A DNA stretch of 64,000 nt from Legionella quinlivanii (GCF_900461555.1 NZ_UGOX01000001.1:2927501-2991500); one strand, 5' to 3'; positions 1-9,920 are shown, counted from the stretch's first letter. Notes: a model not told the origin generated them from the letters alone. A program made the numbers and translations.

Positions 1-2623
1 CGGGTAAAATCCGCCGCATGGCCACTGCCCGCGTTCGCCGCTCTTCCAAGGGCGCATCGTCAAGAAAAGCATAAGGGTTTGCATTAAGAATCTCATGCGA
101 GAATACTGAGGGCGTTGGCGTGTCCACCGCGATACAATGAATCGTTCCCGATTTAATCCCTTTCAACAGTTCACGCAAACCCTCAATATCCATCGCTTCG
201 GTCAGGCAGTCTTTGATGGTTTCATCGATCAAAGGATGTTCCGGCAATTCCACGTCTTTTCCGGCCAGGTTGTCCTGACAAGCAGCGGCTTGCGGGAAAA
301 CGGCAGCCAGAAGATCATCTGCACGCATGCGCAATATATTAGGCGGTACTTTGCGGCCATTGCGGTATCGCATTAAAGCCAAAGCCCTGATTGCATCCCA
401 GCGCCAGCGGGTTGTGAAAACAGGCGATTGCAAAACGGCCTGCACCAGAACCTTTTTAATTGTTGCCGGATGGAGAAACTGAAAAACATCCTCAAGCGGA
501 AAGCTGTGCTGCTCGGCTAAGGAGATCGCTAGCCCATCGTCCGTTGCCGCTGCCTGTAATTCAAAATTAAAGGAACGGCAGAAACGTTTGCGTAATGCCA
601 GCCCCCAGGCCTTATTGATACGCGCACCAAAAGGGGCGTGAATAATTAGCTGCATCCCGCCTGACTCATCAAAAAACCGCTCGGCAATAATCGTCTGCTG
701 GCTCGGAACTGCACCTAATAAAGCACGTCCTTCAAGCAGATAATCAATCATTTGACCCGCAGCATAGTCACTGACATGACAGTTGGCGGCTAACCATTCC
801 CTGGCTTTTTTCTGACTTTCAGGATTTGTTGCAGTTGATAATGGGAGTAAGGCATCTATTTTGGTTCGTAAACTGGAGACTTGCAAAGACAATTCGTTAC
901 TGCGAGCTGGTGCTTCTCCCAGCCAGAAAGGTACCGTGGGGGCTGCACCCTGAGCATCTTCAACAATGACTCTTCCTCTGGTATTTTCAACTTTGTACAC
1001 TCTCCAGGACGTATTGCCCAACAGAATGACATCGCCGCGATGGCTTTCCACCGCGAACTCTTCATCGAGAGTACCTACTACAATCTCTTCAGGAACAGCA
1101 ATTACCGTAAATAAATTGGTTTCCGGAATCGCACCGCCATTCATAATGGCCGCCATACGGCTGCCTCTTCGTCCCTTTACAATGCCATTGATTCGATCAC
1201 GAAAGAGATAGGCTCCATAGCGCCCGCGAGAAGCGGCAATGCCTTCGCTGAGCATTTCCAGAACGGTGTTAAAAACCTCTCTTTTCAAATGACGATAAGG
1301 ATAACTGCGTTTCACTAATTTGAATAATTCGTCCTCGTTCCACTCATCGGTGGCGCAGGCCGCCACTATCTGCTGGGCCAGAATATCCAGCGGCTGCTCG
1401 GGTATGATCAGCCGATCCAAATCGCCGCTGTAGATGCCATATACCAATGCGGCGCACTCCAGCAGCTCATCGCGGGTAGTAGCAAAAAAATGGCCTCTCG
1501 AAATAGCACCATGCCAATGACCGGCACGGCCCACACGCTGTAATGCAGCGGCTAACGCCCGTGGAGAGCCAATCTGGCACACCAGATCCACCGTACCGAT
1601 ATCAATGCCAAGCTCTAAAGACGCAGTAGCGACAATCACTTTTAAAGCGCCTGTTTTCAACCCATTTTCAGCTGCCAGGCGTAATTTGCGCGATAAACTG
1701 CCGTGATGGGCGGCCACCCATTCCTTGCCTATGCGGTTAGCAAGATGATGCGACATGCGCTCGGATAGTTTCCGGGTATTGACAAAGACCAGGGTGGAGC
1801 GATTCTGCATGGCCAACTCTGCAACGCGATCATAAATTTCATCCCAGACATCATTGGATGTGACCGACTCCAGCGCGGTTTTAGGAACTTCCACCTTAAG
1901 ATCCAAATGCCGCTGATGACCTATGTTAATGATATTCGGAACGGCCCGAGAACTGCCGCTTAAAAATTTAGCCACTTCTTCAATGGGTTTTTGGGTCGCA
2001 GATAAGCCAATCCGGACAGGCAATTCACAGGCCAGCTTTTCCAGACGCTCGAGAGACAAGGCCAGATGAGTTCCGCGCTTACTATTAACCAGAGCATGGA
2101 TTTCATCGACGATGACAGTGCGAACTGTTTTTAACAAAGCTCGGCTTTTTTCTGCAGTCAGTAACAAATAGAATGATTCCGGTGTTGTTACCAGAATATG
2201 AGGCGGCTTTTTCAACATCGATTGCCTGTCCTTTGCCGGTGTGTCGCCAGTTCTGACGGCAACCCGAATATCATCTATGATGATGCCAGCCGCATTCGCA
2301 TTCTGCTGAATTTGTTTTAAAGGACCAAGAAGATTCTTTTGAATGTCGTTGCCGAGGGCTTTCAGAGGGGAAATATAAATCACTTCGATTTGATTCTCTA
2401 ACCTGTTCTCCACCGCTGCGCGCAGCAGTTGATCAATGCAGACCATAAAGGCAGCAAAGGTTTTGCCCGAACCGGTTGGCGCAGAAATTAAAGTATGCTC
2501 GCCAGCCAGGATTCCTGGCCAACCTTCAATCTGCGGTGCGGTAGGCGTCTCAAACTGATTAACGAACCATTCCTTAATTAAGGGATGAGCCCAATCGATA
2601 CTATGTGGATAGGAAGAGATCAT
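1..2623 (-). CDS. lhr: Lhr-type ATP-dependent DNA/RNA helicase (3' part outside window)
   Basis: Superfamily 2 helicase of the Lhr family, involved in nucleic-acid repair or RNA processing. The reading frame runs open from an ATG at 2623 to the window edge, giving at least 874 codons. From its start I read a Walker A motif (APTGSGKT, about residue 51), a DEIH box (about residue 171) and motif III (GLSATQ). The last visible residues include APLEERRTRAV, which resembles the Lhr core. Lhr proteins usually exceed 1,400 residues, so a long C-terminal part is missing here. The gene is divergent from the methyltransferase that follows. The family call is firm; the choice between full Lhr and a shorter ligase-associated Lhr cannot be settled from this portion. 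Confidence 0.85.
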   Translation of the reverse strand, partial: MISSYPHSIDWAHPLIKEWFVNQFETPTAPQIEGWPGILAGEHTLISAPTGSGKTFAAFMVCIDQLLRAAVENRLENQIEVIYISPLKALGNDIQKNLLGPLKQIQQNANAAGIIIDDIRVAVRTGDTPAKDRQSMLKKPPHILVTTPESFYLLLTAEKSRALLKTVRTVIVDEIHALVNSKRGTHLALSLERLEKLACELPVRIGLSATQKPIEEVAKFLSGSSRAVPNIINIGHQRHLDLKVEVPKTALESVTSNDVWDEIYDRVAELAMQNRSTLVFVNTRKLSERMSHHLANRIGKEWVAAHHGSLSRKLRLAAENGLKTGALKVIVATASLELGIDIGTVDLVCQIGSPRALAAALQRVGRAGHWHGAISRGHFFATTRDELLECAALVYGIYSGDLDRLIIPEQPLDILAQQIVAACATDEWNEDELFKLVKRSYPYRHLKREVFNTVLEMLSEGIAASRGRYGAYLFRDRINGIVKGRRGSRMAAIMNGGAIPETNLFTVIAVPEEIVVGTLDEEFAVESHRGDVILLGNTSWRVYKVENTRGRVIVEDAQGAAPTVPFWLGEAPARSNELSLQVSSLRTKIDALLPLSTATNPESQKKAREWLAANCHVSDYAAGQMIDYLLEGRALLGAVPSQQTIIAERFFDESGGMQLIIHAPFGARINKAWGLALRKRFCRSFNFELQAAATDDGLAISLAEQHSFPLEDVFQFLHPATIKKVLVQAVLQSPVFTTRWRWDAIRALALMRYRNGRKVPPNILRMRADDLLAAVFPQAAACQDNLAGKDVELPEHPLIDETIKDCLTEAMDIEGLRELLKGIKSGTIHCIAVDTPTPSVFSHEILNANPYAFLDDAPLEERRTRAVAMRRILP

Positions 2624-2720
2624 GGCTATAGTATAGCAAATCCCGGCTTTGCAAAGGACAAACCTATAGATTTGCAAAAACCCTATTTCAATTCTAAGTT
2701 TATTAAATGAACAGGGAATA

Positions 2721-3797
2721 GTGAGACCCCAAATGCTAGCCTTCAATCAGGATAAAGCAGAACAATTTTCGCAACATTTATTACTGCTTCTGAACCACGC
2801 CGCTTTAGCTTTAATGATATCGATAGGCCATCGCAGTAAACTGTTTGATGTAATGAGTACTATGGATGCGGCAAATAGTGAAACCATTGCTCAGAATGCC
2901 AACCTAAATGAGCGCTATGTTCGTGAGTGGCTCAATGCGATGGTCACAGGCGGCATCATTGATTATGATACACATCAAAAGCTTTATTCTTTACCAGCGG
3001 AACATGCCGCTTTTCTGACCCGGGCAGCCTCTCCGAATAATATTGCAGTGATCGCCCAGTTTATTCCTATTCTGGCTAACGTAGAGGATTTAATTCTGAA
3101 TGCGTTTATACATGGCGGCGGCGTACCTTATGAAGCCTATCACCGCTTTCACAGCGTCATGGCAGAACAAAGCGGGCAGACCATTTATCTGGCTTTACTG
3201 GATAAAATTATTCCCCTGGTTAATGGGCTGAGGGAGCAACTCCAGCAAGGCATCAAAGTGCTCGATATTGGCTGCGGTTATGGTCGAGCGCTCAGCTTAA
3301 TGGCCGAACATTTTCCCAATAGCCAGTTTTATGGATTCGACTTATGCGAAGAAACCATTAACCATGCCAATGCACTGGCCCTGCAGAAAGGTTTGACTAA
3401 CCTTCATTTCATGCGTAGAGACTTAGCTAAATGGCATGAACAAAACCAATACGATTTGATTACCAGCTTTGATGTGATTCACGATCAGGCCCATCCAAAG
3501 GACGTCCTCAAGGCTGTTTATGAGGCCTTAAAACCACAAGGAGTGTTTTTAATGCAAGATATAAAGACTTCCAGTCAAGTAGAAAATAACACTAATCACC
3601 CTATTGCACCGCTGATTTATACCATTTCATGTCTTCATTGCATGACGGTTTCTCTGTCACAAAATGGAGCGGGGCTGGGAGCTGCCTGGGGAGAAGAGCT
3701 GGCGGAGGAAATGTTAAAAGATGCCGGATTTACCCAGATTGAAAAACGCTATCTTGAACATGACATTATGAATACCTATTACATTGTTCACAAATAA
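2721..3797 (+). CDS. Class I SAM-dependent methyltransferase with N-terminal winged helix
   Basis: Predicted methyltransferase of 358 residues. The N-terminal 100 residues look like the winged-helix dimerisation domain of the Rv2258c/O-methyltransferase type (RYVREWLNAMVTGGII). A Rossmann SAM-binding motif, VLDIGCGYGRA, lies near residue 180, and ITSFDVIHDQ near residue 250 fits motif IV. I chose the GTG at 2721 because AGGG sits just upstream; the in-frame ATG at 2733 has no obvious ribosome site. It is followed after 60 bp by a secreted FAD oxidoreductase on the same strand, so the two may be co-transcribed. The substrate cannot be told from sequence. Confidence 0.85.
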   Translation: MRPQMLAFNQDKAEQFSQHLLLLLNHAALALMISIGHRSKLFDVMSTMDAANSETIAQNANLNERYVREWLNAMVTGGIIDYDTHQKLYSLPAEHAAFLTRAASPNNIAVIAQFIPILANVEDLILNAFIHGGGVPYEAYHRFHSVMAEQSGQTIYLALLDKIIPLVNGLREQLQQGIKVLDIGCGYGRALSLMAEHFPNSQFYGFDLCEETINHANALALQKGLTNLHFMRRDLAKWHEQNQYDLITSFDVIHDQAHPKDVLKAVYEALKPQGVFLMQDIKTSSQVENNTNHPIAPLIYTISCLHCMTVSLSQNGAGLGAAWGEELAEEMLKDAGFTQIEKRYLEHDIMNTYYIVHK

Positions 3798-3857
3798 AGG
3801 ATTTTGCTTAAAATTCAATCTATATTTTAAACAGGCTATTTTCGCAGGTTAAACATC

Positions 3858-5330
3858 ATGAACTCTTTACGTCAGGCTGTTGTCATGTGTTTTTTAAGCC
3901 TGATTATTTCTTTTAGCCAGGCCCAGACTGTTCCAACTCAGCCTGGCACACTGCTTAATGATATCCATTCCGGCTTAAATCCTACCCAGCATCTACAAGT
4001 CATTCATCCGGTTTCAATAAAAGAGATTCAAGATACGATTCAGAAAGCCAGGCAGAAGGGTTTATCCATCAGTATTAGCGGTGGTCAACATTCAATGGGG
4101 GGACAACAATATGGCAGAGGCACTATTAATTTGAATATGTCTCGCTTTAACAAAGTAATCAGTCTCGACAGTGACAAAGGGATTGTGGAAGTTCAGGCCG
4201 GGATTGAATGGCCAGAATTAGTCACCTGGCTGCTTAAAAATCAAACTAATCCTCCACAGTGGGGAATCCGGCAAAAGCAAACCGGGGCCGACAAATTGAG
4301 TATTGGCGGCGCCCTGTCCTCCAATATTCATGGGCGCGGTCTTAATATGTCGCCCATAATTGAGGATGTCGAATCGTTTACACTCGTGGATGCCAATGGA
4401 GATTTGCTGGAATGCAGCCGCACTCAGAATGCCGAGCTATTTAAACTGGTTATTGGGGGTTATGGACTGTTCGGCGTTATTGCAACTATCAAACTGCGCT
4501 TGGCACCGGTAACCACGCTTGAAAGAGAGGTACAGGTAATTAATATTGATCAATTCATTCCTCTGGTGAGTCAGCGAATCAGAGAAGGTTATCTGTATGG
4601 CGATTTTCAGTTTGCAATTGATCCCGCCTCGGATGATTTCATGAAGAAGGGCATTTATTCTTTGTATAAGCCAGTCAATCTTCAAATGGATACGCAAAAA
4701 CCCAAGAAAGAATTGTCGAATCAGGACTGGACAAAATTGCTGATATTAGCCCATAAAAACAAATCGGCAGCTTTCACAATTTATTCAAACTATTATCTGG
4801 GAACCAATGGCCAGCTTTATCGCTCTGACACGCATCAAATGGGATTTTATTTAAATAATTATCATCAGCTGATTGATTCCAATTCCTCGGAGATGATTAG
4901 CGAAATTTATGTGCCGAGAGATCAGCTGGTTCCTTTGTTTAATCAATTGCGCAACGATTTTCGCAAATATAAAATCAATCTGATATACGGAACTATACGT
5001 CTGATAAAAAAAGAGAATGAAAGCTATTTACCCTGGGCAACACAGGATTATGCCTGTATCGTTTTCAATTTCCATGTGGACCATTCAAAACAGGGCATCG
5101 CGAAGGCCTATCATGATTTCCGATTAATTATCGACAGGGCCTTGGAACATAATGGCAGCTACTTCCTGACCTATCATCGCTGGGCCAGAAAAGATCAGGT
5201 CCTTAAGGCATATCCACAATTTATTGAATTTTTAAAGCTTAAAAAGAAGTATGATCCTGATGAAATTTTTCAATCCAACTGGTACCGTTATTACAAACAA
5301 ATGTTTAATTTAAATAGTAGCACCTCGTAA
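3858..5330 (+). CDS. Secreted FAD-linked oxidoreductase (PCMH/VAO type)
   Basis: A 490-residue flavoprotein with an N-terminal signal peptide (hydrophobic residues 7-20, cleavage probably after SQAQ). The FAD-binding PCMH domain is recognisable from ISISGGQHSMGGQQ near residue 74 and from GADKLSIGGALSSNIHGRG near residue 145. The C-terminal end KKYDPDEIFQSNWYR is typical of berberine-bridge, alditol-oxidase or aldonolactone-oxidase relatives. These enzymes oxidise sugars, lactones or phenolics with oxygen or a dye as acceptor; which substrate applies is unknown. The signal peptide suggests a periplasmic or secreted location. Confidence 0.82.
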   Translation: MNSLRQAVVMCFLSLIISFSQAQTVPTQPGTLLNDIHSGLNPTQHLQVIHPVSIKEIQDTIQKARQKGLSISISGGQHSMGGQQYGRGTINLNMSRFNKVISLDSDKGIVEVQAGIEWPELVTWLLKNQTNPPQWGIRQKQTGADKLSIGGALSSNIHGRGLNMSPIIEDVESFTLVDANGDLLECSRTQNAELFKLVIGGYGLFGVIATIKLRLAPVTTLEREVQVINIDQFIPLVSQRIREGYLYGDFQFAIDPASDDFMKKGIYSLYKPVNLQMDTQKPKKELSNQDWTKLLILAHKNKSAAFTIYSNYYLGTNGQLYRSDTHQMGFYLNNYHQLIDSNSSEMISEIYVPRDQLVPLFNQLRNDFRKYKINLIYGTIRLIKKENESYLPWATQDYACIVFNFHVDHSKQGIAKAYHDFRLIIDRALEHNGSYFLTYHRWARKDQVLKAYPQFIEFLKLKKKYDPDEIFQSNWYRYYKQMFNLNSSTS

Positions 5331-5369
5331 TCATGTTATAATCGCCGCAAATTGTTTGTTTATTTTCAT

Positions 5370-6038
5370 ATGATACGAATCGCTTTTCTCTTAATCTTTC
5401 TGGTTTTTTCAATGAATGCCGGCGCCTATTCGTACTTTAAAAGCCGCATCAAATCCATTCCTCAGTCGACTCAAATTTTGATGAAACGATATACATGGAG
5501 ACCAGGCTGTCCTGTTCCTATTAACCAACTGGTTTTAGTCAAACTTTCTTATTGGGGGTTTGATAAAAAAACACATGAGGGGATGCTGATTGTGCATCAG
5601 GACATTGCCCATGAAGTGGTAGAAATTTTTCGCCGTCTGTACCAAAAAAAATACCCTGTTGAGCAAATGAAATTAATGGAAGAATATAAGGGGAATGACG
5701 AGTTGTCCATGCAGGCGAATAATACCTCCGCCTTTAACTGCCGCGAAGTGACTAATCAGCCAGGCATCTATTCACAACATAGTTATGGACGTGCTATTGA
5801 TATTAATCCCCTTATTAATCCCTATGTCAAAGGCGCTTTAATTCTACCGCAGCAGGCAAAGAATTTTGCAAGCCGAAAGCAAACTTATCCGGGAAAAATT
5901 GCTGAAAATACCCCGTTTTATCAACTTTTCAAATCCTATCACTGGGATTGGGGCGGCAGTTGGTTTGATTTGCAGGACTATCAGCACTTTGAAAAAAGAG
6001 CCAATGGGGAAAAAAGAAATCCCTACGGCTACTCTTGA
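5370..6038 (+). CDS. Exported M15-family peptidoglycan peptidase (VanY/Ply type)
   Basis: Predicted zinc D,D-carboxypeptidase or L-Ala-D-Glu endopeptidase of about 222 residues with a signal peptide (IRIAFLLIFLVFSMNAGA). The zinc-site pattern of M15 enzymes is visible: QHSYGRAIDINP near residue 137 supplies the His and Asp, and WDWGGSW followed by a late His (DYQHFEK) supplies the rest. It probably acts on peptidoglycan peptides in the periplasm. An in-frame TTG at 5352 would add six residues, but neither start has a clear ribosome site, so I prefer the ATG at 5370. Confidence 0.8.
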   Translation: MIRIAFLLIFLVFSMNAGAYSYFKSRIKSIPQSTQILMKRYTWRPGCPVPINQLVLVKLSYWGFDKKTHEGMLIVHQDIAHEVVEIFRRLYQKKYPVEQMKLMEEYKGNDELSMQANNTSAFNCREVTNQPGIYSQHSYGRAIDINPLINPYVKGALILPQQAKNFASRKQTYPGKIAENTPFYQLFKSYHWDWGGSWFDLQDYQHFEKRANGEKRNPYGYS

Positions 6039-6061
6039 CTCCATTAACCGGATACAAGACC

Positions 6062-6222
6062 GGCGTTGTTGCGTAAACAGAACCAAGCAACTAACCTGTC
6101 GTCTTTGCGAACAAAGTGAAGCAATCCAGATAGAAACTTGAACAAAGCAAGGAGCTGGATTGCTTCGCAAACGCTCGCAAAGACAGTTTTTTGCGCAGCC
6201 ATCTTCATTTACGCAACTATGC
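6062..6222. repeat. Palindromic 160-bp element, copy 1
   Basis: Imperfect copy of a dispersed element. Outer inverted ends read GGCGTTGTTGCGTAAA on the left and the complement of GGCATAGTTGCGTAAA on the right. The core is a long inverted repeat built from GTCTTTGCGA and GAAGCAATCCAG against CTGGATTGCTTCG and CGCAAAGAC. Further copies lie at 8965, 33259 and 57361. No protein is encoded, so it is MITE-like or can form a large RNA hairpin. Confidence 0.8.
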
Positions 6223-6322
6223 CTACAAGACCGCTATTTGCGCCAAAGGTTGTTTACCTGCCAAATCTGTGCTTAGTTTTAATGAGGGATATTTAAAATA
6301 ACCGCAAAGGGAGCTTGTGATT

Positions 6323-7114
6323 ATGGCAAATGGAATCACTAAACCAGCTAAAGCAGCAAGAAAAAAATCAGGTAACTTCTGGGAACCTATGCAACATACT
6401 CGCAGTATTGTTCAACGCTGGCATAAGCAGTTACTATCCGCCGATTTTTCAATTGAGGATATCAAAAGACTGGAAAATGAAATTCTTCAGGACAGCCGAT
6501 TTCATCCAATTGATCTAAGCTCCAATGAAAAAATTACCTATAGTGATAGTGCCTATACACAAAAAGAAGCCATGATTGATTTTGTTCTGGCTGTATGCCC
6601 TTATCTGTCACTACATGGCTTGCATCAACTGACGTCCCTCGCCTTAACCAAAGAAATAAATACTATTGATAATACATTTTTACGCAATAATGAACTGGCT
6701 CGTTATTTACTGGTTTATGAAGCAGGGATTTATGCCAGCAAACCCAGTGAACTAGAAGCGATGTTATTGTCTCAGTTTAAGGAAATTGCCGGTTATTTTA
6801 GCGAAGAGGGCTGGTTCAATGTCATTAATCACAGTATCTTGCAAACATTGAGTAATTTAAAAAGAGATTATGCCGGCTTTGAAGCCTTGTATCTGTCAGA
6901 AGGAGTTTCTCCGGAGATGATTCACCGCTTAAAGCAAGCAGGATCTGAAGTACCCCTGTTTAAACCCGAGCAGGATCAGCCCGAGCTTCCTGAATGGTTT
7001 CATCCCCAGGAAGAACGAAAATGCCATCGTAAACTGCGCTTTTTTGGTTTTCGAGATAAAGAGGTTTCGCAATCCTATAGCCCCAATCCACAAAGTGCAT
7101 CCAGGCTGGATTAA
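6323..7114 (+). CDS. Hypothetical protein, possible Legionella-specific
   Basis: A 263-residue soluble protein I do not recognise. It has no signal peptide or membrane segment. It begins with a basic stretch (KPAKAARKKSG) and is then mostly predicted helical. The ATG at 6323 is preceded by GGGAG with 9-nt spacing, which is better than the GTG at 6317. The C-terminus is polar and proline-rich (PELPEWFHPQEERK). Size, lack of relatives and polar tail would suit a Dot/Icm effector or a lineage-specific cytoplasmic protein; neither is shown. Confidence 0.7.
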   Translation: MANGITKPAKAARKKSGNFWEPMQHTRSIVQRWHKQLLSADFSIEDIKRLENEILQDSRFHPIDLSSNEKITYSDSAYTQKEAMIDFVLAVCPYLSLHGLHQLTSLALTKEINTIDNTFLRNNELARYLLVYEAGIYASKPSELEAMLLSQFKEIAGYFSEEGWFNVINHSILQTLSNLKRDYAGFEALYLSEGVSPEMIHRLKQAGSEVPLFKPEQDQPELPEWFHPQEERKCHRKLRFFGFRDKEVSQSYSPNPQSASRLD

Positions 7115-7251
7115 ACACAGATGGACCTTGCCTTTCCAGGCTGCAACCTGCGAGGCTGAATAGTACCGGTGAAATAACATCCCGCAGCGGGTATTTTACT
7201 TCCCTGAATTTCGTGATATTTTGCAGCATCGAAGTTCACAGAGGCTATTTC

Positions 7252-8571
7252 ATGCCGCAGCTTCATTTGTCCTCTCAAGAGAAAAAAACAATTGTGCTGG
7301 CTGCCTTAGGTGGAGCACTTGAGTTTTATGACTTCATTATTTATGTCATCTTTGCTCCCTTAATCAGTGAAATATTTTTTCCACAAAGTGATCGCCTGGC
7401 CTCATTGATGAGCGTCTATGCAATTTTTGCGATTGGCTATTTTATTCGTCCGCTGGGCGGAATCATTTTCAGTCATTTTGGCGATAAATACGGGCGAAAA
7501 AAAACCTTCCTTGTTTCTATTGCCCTAATGGCCATTCCTACCTTTCTAATAGGCCTTTTGCCTACCTATGAACAATTAGGCTTTGGCGCCAGTCTGCTGC
7601 TGATCATTCTTCGGGTTTTGCAGGGGCTGTCCATCGGCGGTGAAATACCTGGAGCACTCACCTTTACTTGCGAGCATGTTGCCAGAGAAAAGCGAAGTTT
7701 TGCCTGCGGTGTAATCTTCTCTTTTCTTAATATTGGTATTTTATTGGGCAATAGCTTAAGCTTGCTGCTCAATCAACTATTAACAGCAGAACAATTAACC
7801 AGTTACGGCTGGCGTATTCCCTTTCTTTTAGGGGGTGTCTTGGGCCTTATCAGCTTTATTATCCGCCGTCAGCTCAGCGAAAGCCCCCTCTTTCTGGCCC
7901 TGCAATCACAACATAGACAAACCCGCCTTCCATTTTTCGAAGCCCTGAGTAATCACTGGCGGCAGATTTTGCAGGGGGTAGGACTCACGGTGCTGGCCTG
8001 CGCCGTTATTAATTTATTATTCCTCTATCTTCCAGGCTATTTGTCCGGCGTTATGACTTATCCCAAACAACAGGCTCATCTCTTTAGTACGATTATGCTG
8101 GTAATCTATACCTTCCTGCTGCTCTTTTTCTGCTGGTTGGGTGATCGCCTTGGCCGGCGTCGGCTTCTTTGTCTTGGCGCCCTCGGATTTAGTATTTTCA
8201 GTTATCTGATTTTTCTGATATTAAGTTTTGAAACCATGGCAAGCTTAAGTACAGCCATGATGTTAATTGCTGTATTAAGCAGCATGATAATGGTTTATCC
8301 CAGCCTACTGGTGGATTTATTCCCTACATCCATCCGCTTTACCGGGATTGCGATATCCTACAACATTACTTTCGCCATTTTTGGAGGATTAACCCCATTA
8401 ATTGCGACGCTTTTAATCAAGTATACTCAGAATAAGCTGGCACCAGGATATTATTTAATTCTTTGTGCATTACTCTGTCTGTTTTCACTCACGACAATCA
8501 GGACGTTGTGTTTTAACAAAAATGGCCCTGCTAAAGTGCAAAACAACTTATCCGCTTCTTTCGGAGAATAA
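7252..8571 (+). CDS. MFS transporter, metabolite:H+ symporter (ProP-like) family
   Basis: A 439-residue major facilitator with about 12 hydrophobic segments. The first helix reads GALEFYDFIIYVIFAPL, and the loop 2-3 signature is visible as GDKYGRKK, with a second copy GDRLGRR after helix 8. These are hallmarks of the metabolite:H+ symporter branch (ProP, KgtP, ShiA) that imports carboxylates or osmolytes. I use the ATG at 7252, preceded by AGAGG, rather than the upstream GTG at 7213. It stops 1 bp before the next start, so it is probably co-transcribed with the small secreted protein that follows. The substrate is unknown. Confidence 0.85.
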   Translation: MPQLHLSSQEKKTIVLAALGGALEFYDFIIYVIFAPLISEIFFPQSDRLASLMSVYAIFAIGYFIRPLGGIIFSHFGDKYGRKKTFLVSIALMAIPTFLIGLLPTYEQLGFGASLLLIILRVLQGLSIGGEIPGALTFTCEHVAREKRSFACGVIFSFLNIGILLGNSLSLLLNQLLTAEQLTSYGWRIPFLLGGVLGLISFIIRRQLSESPLFLALQSQHRQTRLPFFEALSNHWRQILQGVGLTVLACAVINLLFLYLPGYLSGVMTYPKQQAHLFSTIMLVIYTFLLLFFCWLGDRLGRRRLLCLGALGFSIFSYLIFLILSFETMASLSTAMMLIAVLSSMIMVYPSLLVDLFPTSIRFTGIAISYNITFAIFGGLTPLIATLLIKYTQNKLAPGYYLILCALLCLFSLTTIRTLCFNKNGPAKVQNNLSASFGE

Positions 8572-8572
8572 T

Positions 8573-8863
8573 ATGAAACGATTGAGTAAACTGCTTATTC
8601 CAGCTTTCTTTCTAAGCTTAATGTTCTCAGGTCATGCCCAGGCCTGGTATGGTGTTTATGGGGGCGGAGGGTACAGAGATCACCATCATCACGGCTATGA
8701 ACGCGGTTATGGCTGGGGTGGTTTTTACGGTGGCGGCTGGGGTCCAGGACCCAATGTCATCATCAATGTTCCAGCAGAACCACGCTATTATGTGCCCTGC
8801 GAAACCGTGCGCATTTGCGATCAGGCCACCGATCAATGCTGGCTTGAACGACACTGCGGGTAA
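8573..8863 (+). CDS. Small Gly/Tyr/His-rich exported protein
   Basis: A 96-residue protein with a clean signal peptide (KLLIPAFFLSLMFSGHAQA). The mature part is a Gly/Tyr/His-rich stretch (HHHHGYERGYGWGG) followed by a short domain with four cysteines (PCETVRICDQ and QCWLERHC). It has a good ribosome site (CGGAG) and lies 1 bp after the transporter stop. Function is unknown; His and Cys could bind metal. It is probably periplasmic or surface-exposed. Confidence 0.7.
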   Translation: MKRLSKLLIPAFFLSLMFSGHAQAWYGVYGGGGYRDHHHHGYERGYGWGGFYGGGWGPGPNVIINVPAEPRYYVPCETVRICDQATDQCWLERHCG

Positions 8864-8881
8864 ATAGGCCGTTCTAAAATC

Positions 8882-8902
8882 CTCTCTCCCTCAGGGAGAG
8901 AG
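8882..8902 (+). terminator. Stem-loop, terminator-like or repeat
   Basis: A perfect nine-base-pair stem (CTCTCTCCC / GGGAGAGAG) with a three-base loop, 18 bp after the small exported protein. No U-tract follows, so this may be a relative of the purine-rich inverted repeat seen near 15.5 kb rather than a true intrinsic terminator. Confidence 0.4.
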
Positions 8903-8964
8903 TTAGAGAGAGGGATTTAAAAATTAATCACTCAATTGTAATAATTATACTGTCATACCTGCAC

Positions 8965-9115
8965 GGCATTGTTGCGTGAATAACGATAGATACTCAAAAC
9001 CGTCTTTGCGAGCGTAGCGAAGCAATCCAGATTGAAGCTTGAATAAAGATAGGATCTGGATTGCTTCACTTCGTTCGCAAAGACGACAGCTTAGTTTGCC
9101 TGGTTCTTCTTAACA
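8965..9115. repeat. Palindromic 160-bp element, copy 2
   Basis: Left end GGCATTGTTGCGTGAATA is intact. The core pairs GTCTTTGCGAGCGTAGCG plus GAAGCAATCCAG with CTGGATTGCTTCACTTCG plus CGCAAAGACG. The right outer end is eroded. Together with the hairpin at 8882 it fills most of the 360 bp between the exported protein and the HAD gene; I see no gene there. Confidence 0.75.
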
Positions 9116-9227
9116 GTACTAAACATCACTTCATGAAATCATTCTCATTCACCCTAAGGAATAAACTTTTTTTACAGGCTTTGTCTACAATAAAAGAATT
9201 GGTCACCGATAATCTTCTGGAGCAAAT

Positions 9228-9920
9228 ATGCCCTGGACAGAGTTGTTTAAGAAAATAGACGCAATCATTTTTGATTTTGACGGGGTTATTTTTGATAGCG
9301 AATTTCTGCATTACCAAGCCTGCTGTCATGCACTAAAACCCTTGGGAACTCCGCTGAGCTATGAAGAATATGTTGAGCATTATCTGGGCTTTGTTGATAA
9401 GGAAATGTTCCCACGGCTGATACACAATAAAAACCACAAACTATCGGCACGGGAAATTGACGATCTGATTAATAAAAAAGTCGCCGCATACACCCAGCTT
9501 ATCCAGACCCGTAATGAATTACCTCTAATCGCAGACTTCGAGGCGTTCCTTTTTAATGTAATTTCCAGGGTAAATCAGTTAGCCATTTGCAGCGGTTCTT
9601 CAAGAGCTGAAATTTCAGCCGTACTTTCCAAAGTAAGCCAGGGCAAACTGCTGCAGTATTTTCATACCATTGTCACCGCAGATGATGTCAAAACGGGTAA
9701 ACCCTCTCCTGAAGGGTATTTATTGACTGCCAGCAAGTTGAATATTTCTCCAGATCGCTGCCTGGTTTTTGAGGACACACCCCATGGGATTGATGCCGCT
9801 AAAAATGCCGGCATGCACGTTATTGGCCTGTTAACTACCTACAAGAATCATCATATTGCCAATGCGGATCAGATTGCCACAGGCTTCAAACAATTGCTGG
9901 ACGAAGCACGCCCGCTATGA
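9228..9920 (+). CDS. HAD-superfamily hydrolase, beta-phosphoglucomutase-like
   Basis: A 230-residue HAD phosphatase. Motif I is FDFDGVIFDSE near residue 17 (nucleophile Asp plus acid/base Asp). A helical cap follows. Motif II is CSGSSRAE, motif III is the Lys of KTGKPSPEGY, and motif IV is VFEDTPHGIDAA. This order and the small cap match the beta-PGM/phosphatase subfamily (GPH, YcjU, YqaB). ATG at 9228 is preceded by TGGAG. It is likely a cytoplasmic sugar-phosphate phosphatase or mutase; the exact substrate is unclear. It appears monocistronic. Confidence 0.85.
   Translation: MPWTELFKKIDAIIFDFDGVIFDSEFLHYQACCHALKPLGTPLSYEEYVEHYLGFVDKEMFPRLIHNKNHKLSAREIDDLINKKVAAYTQLIQTRNELPLIADFEAFLFNVISRVNQLAICSGSSRAEISAVLSKVSQGKLLQYFHTIVTADDVKTGKPSPEGYLLTASKLNISPDRCLVFEDTPHGIDAAKNAGMHVIGLLTTYKNHHIANADQIATGFKQLLDEARPL

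Noticed and set aside
137-1211. Several short plus-strand frames over the helicase region
   Set aside because: The minus-strand frame carries clear helicase motifs; the plus-strand frames are shadows.
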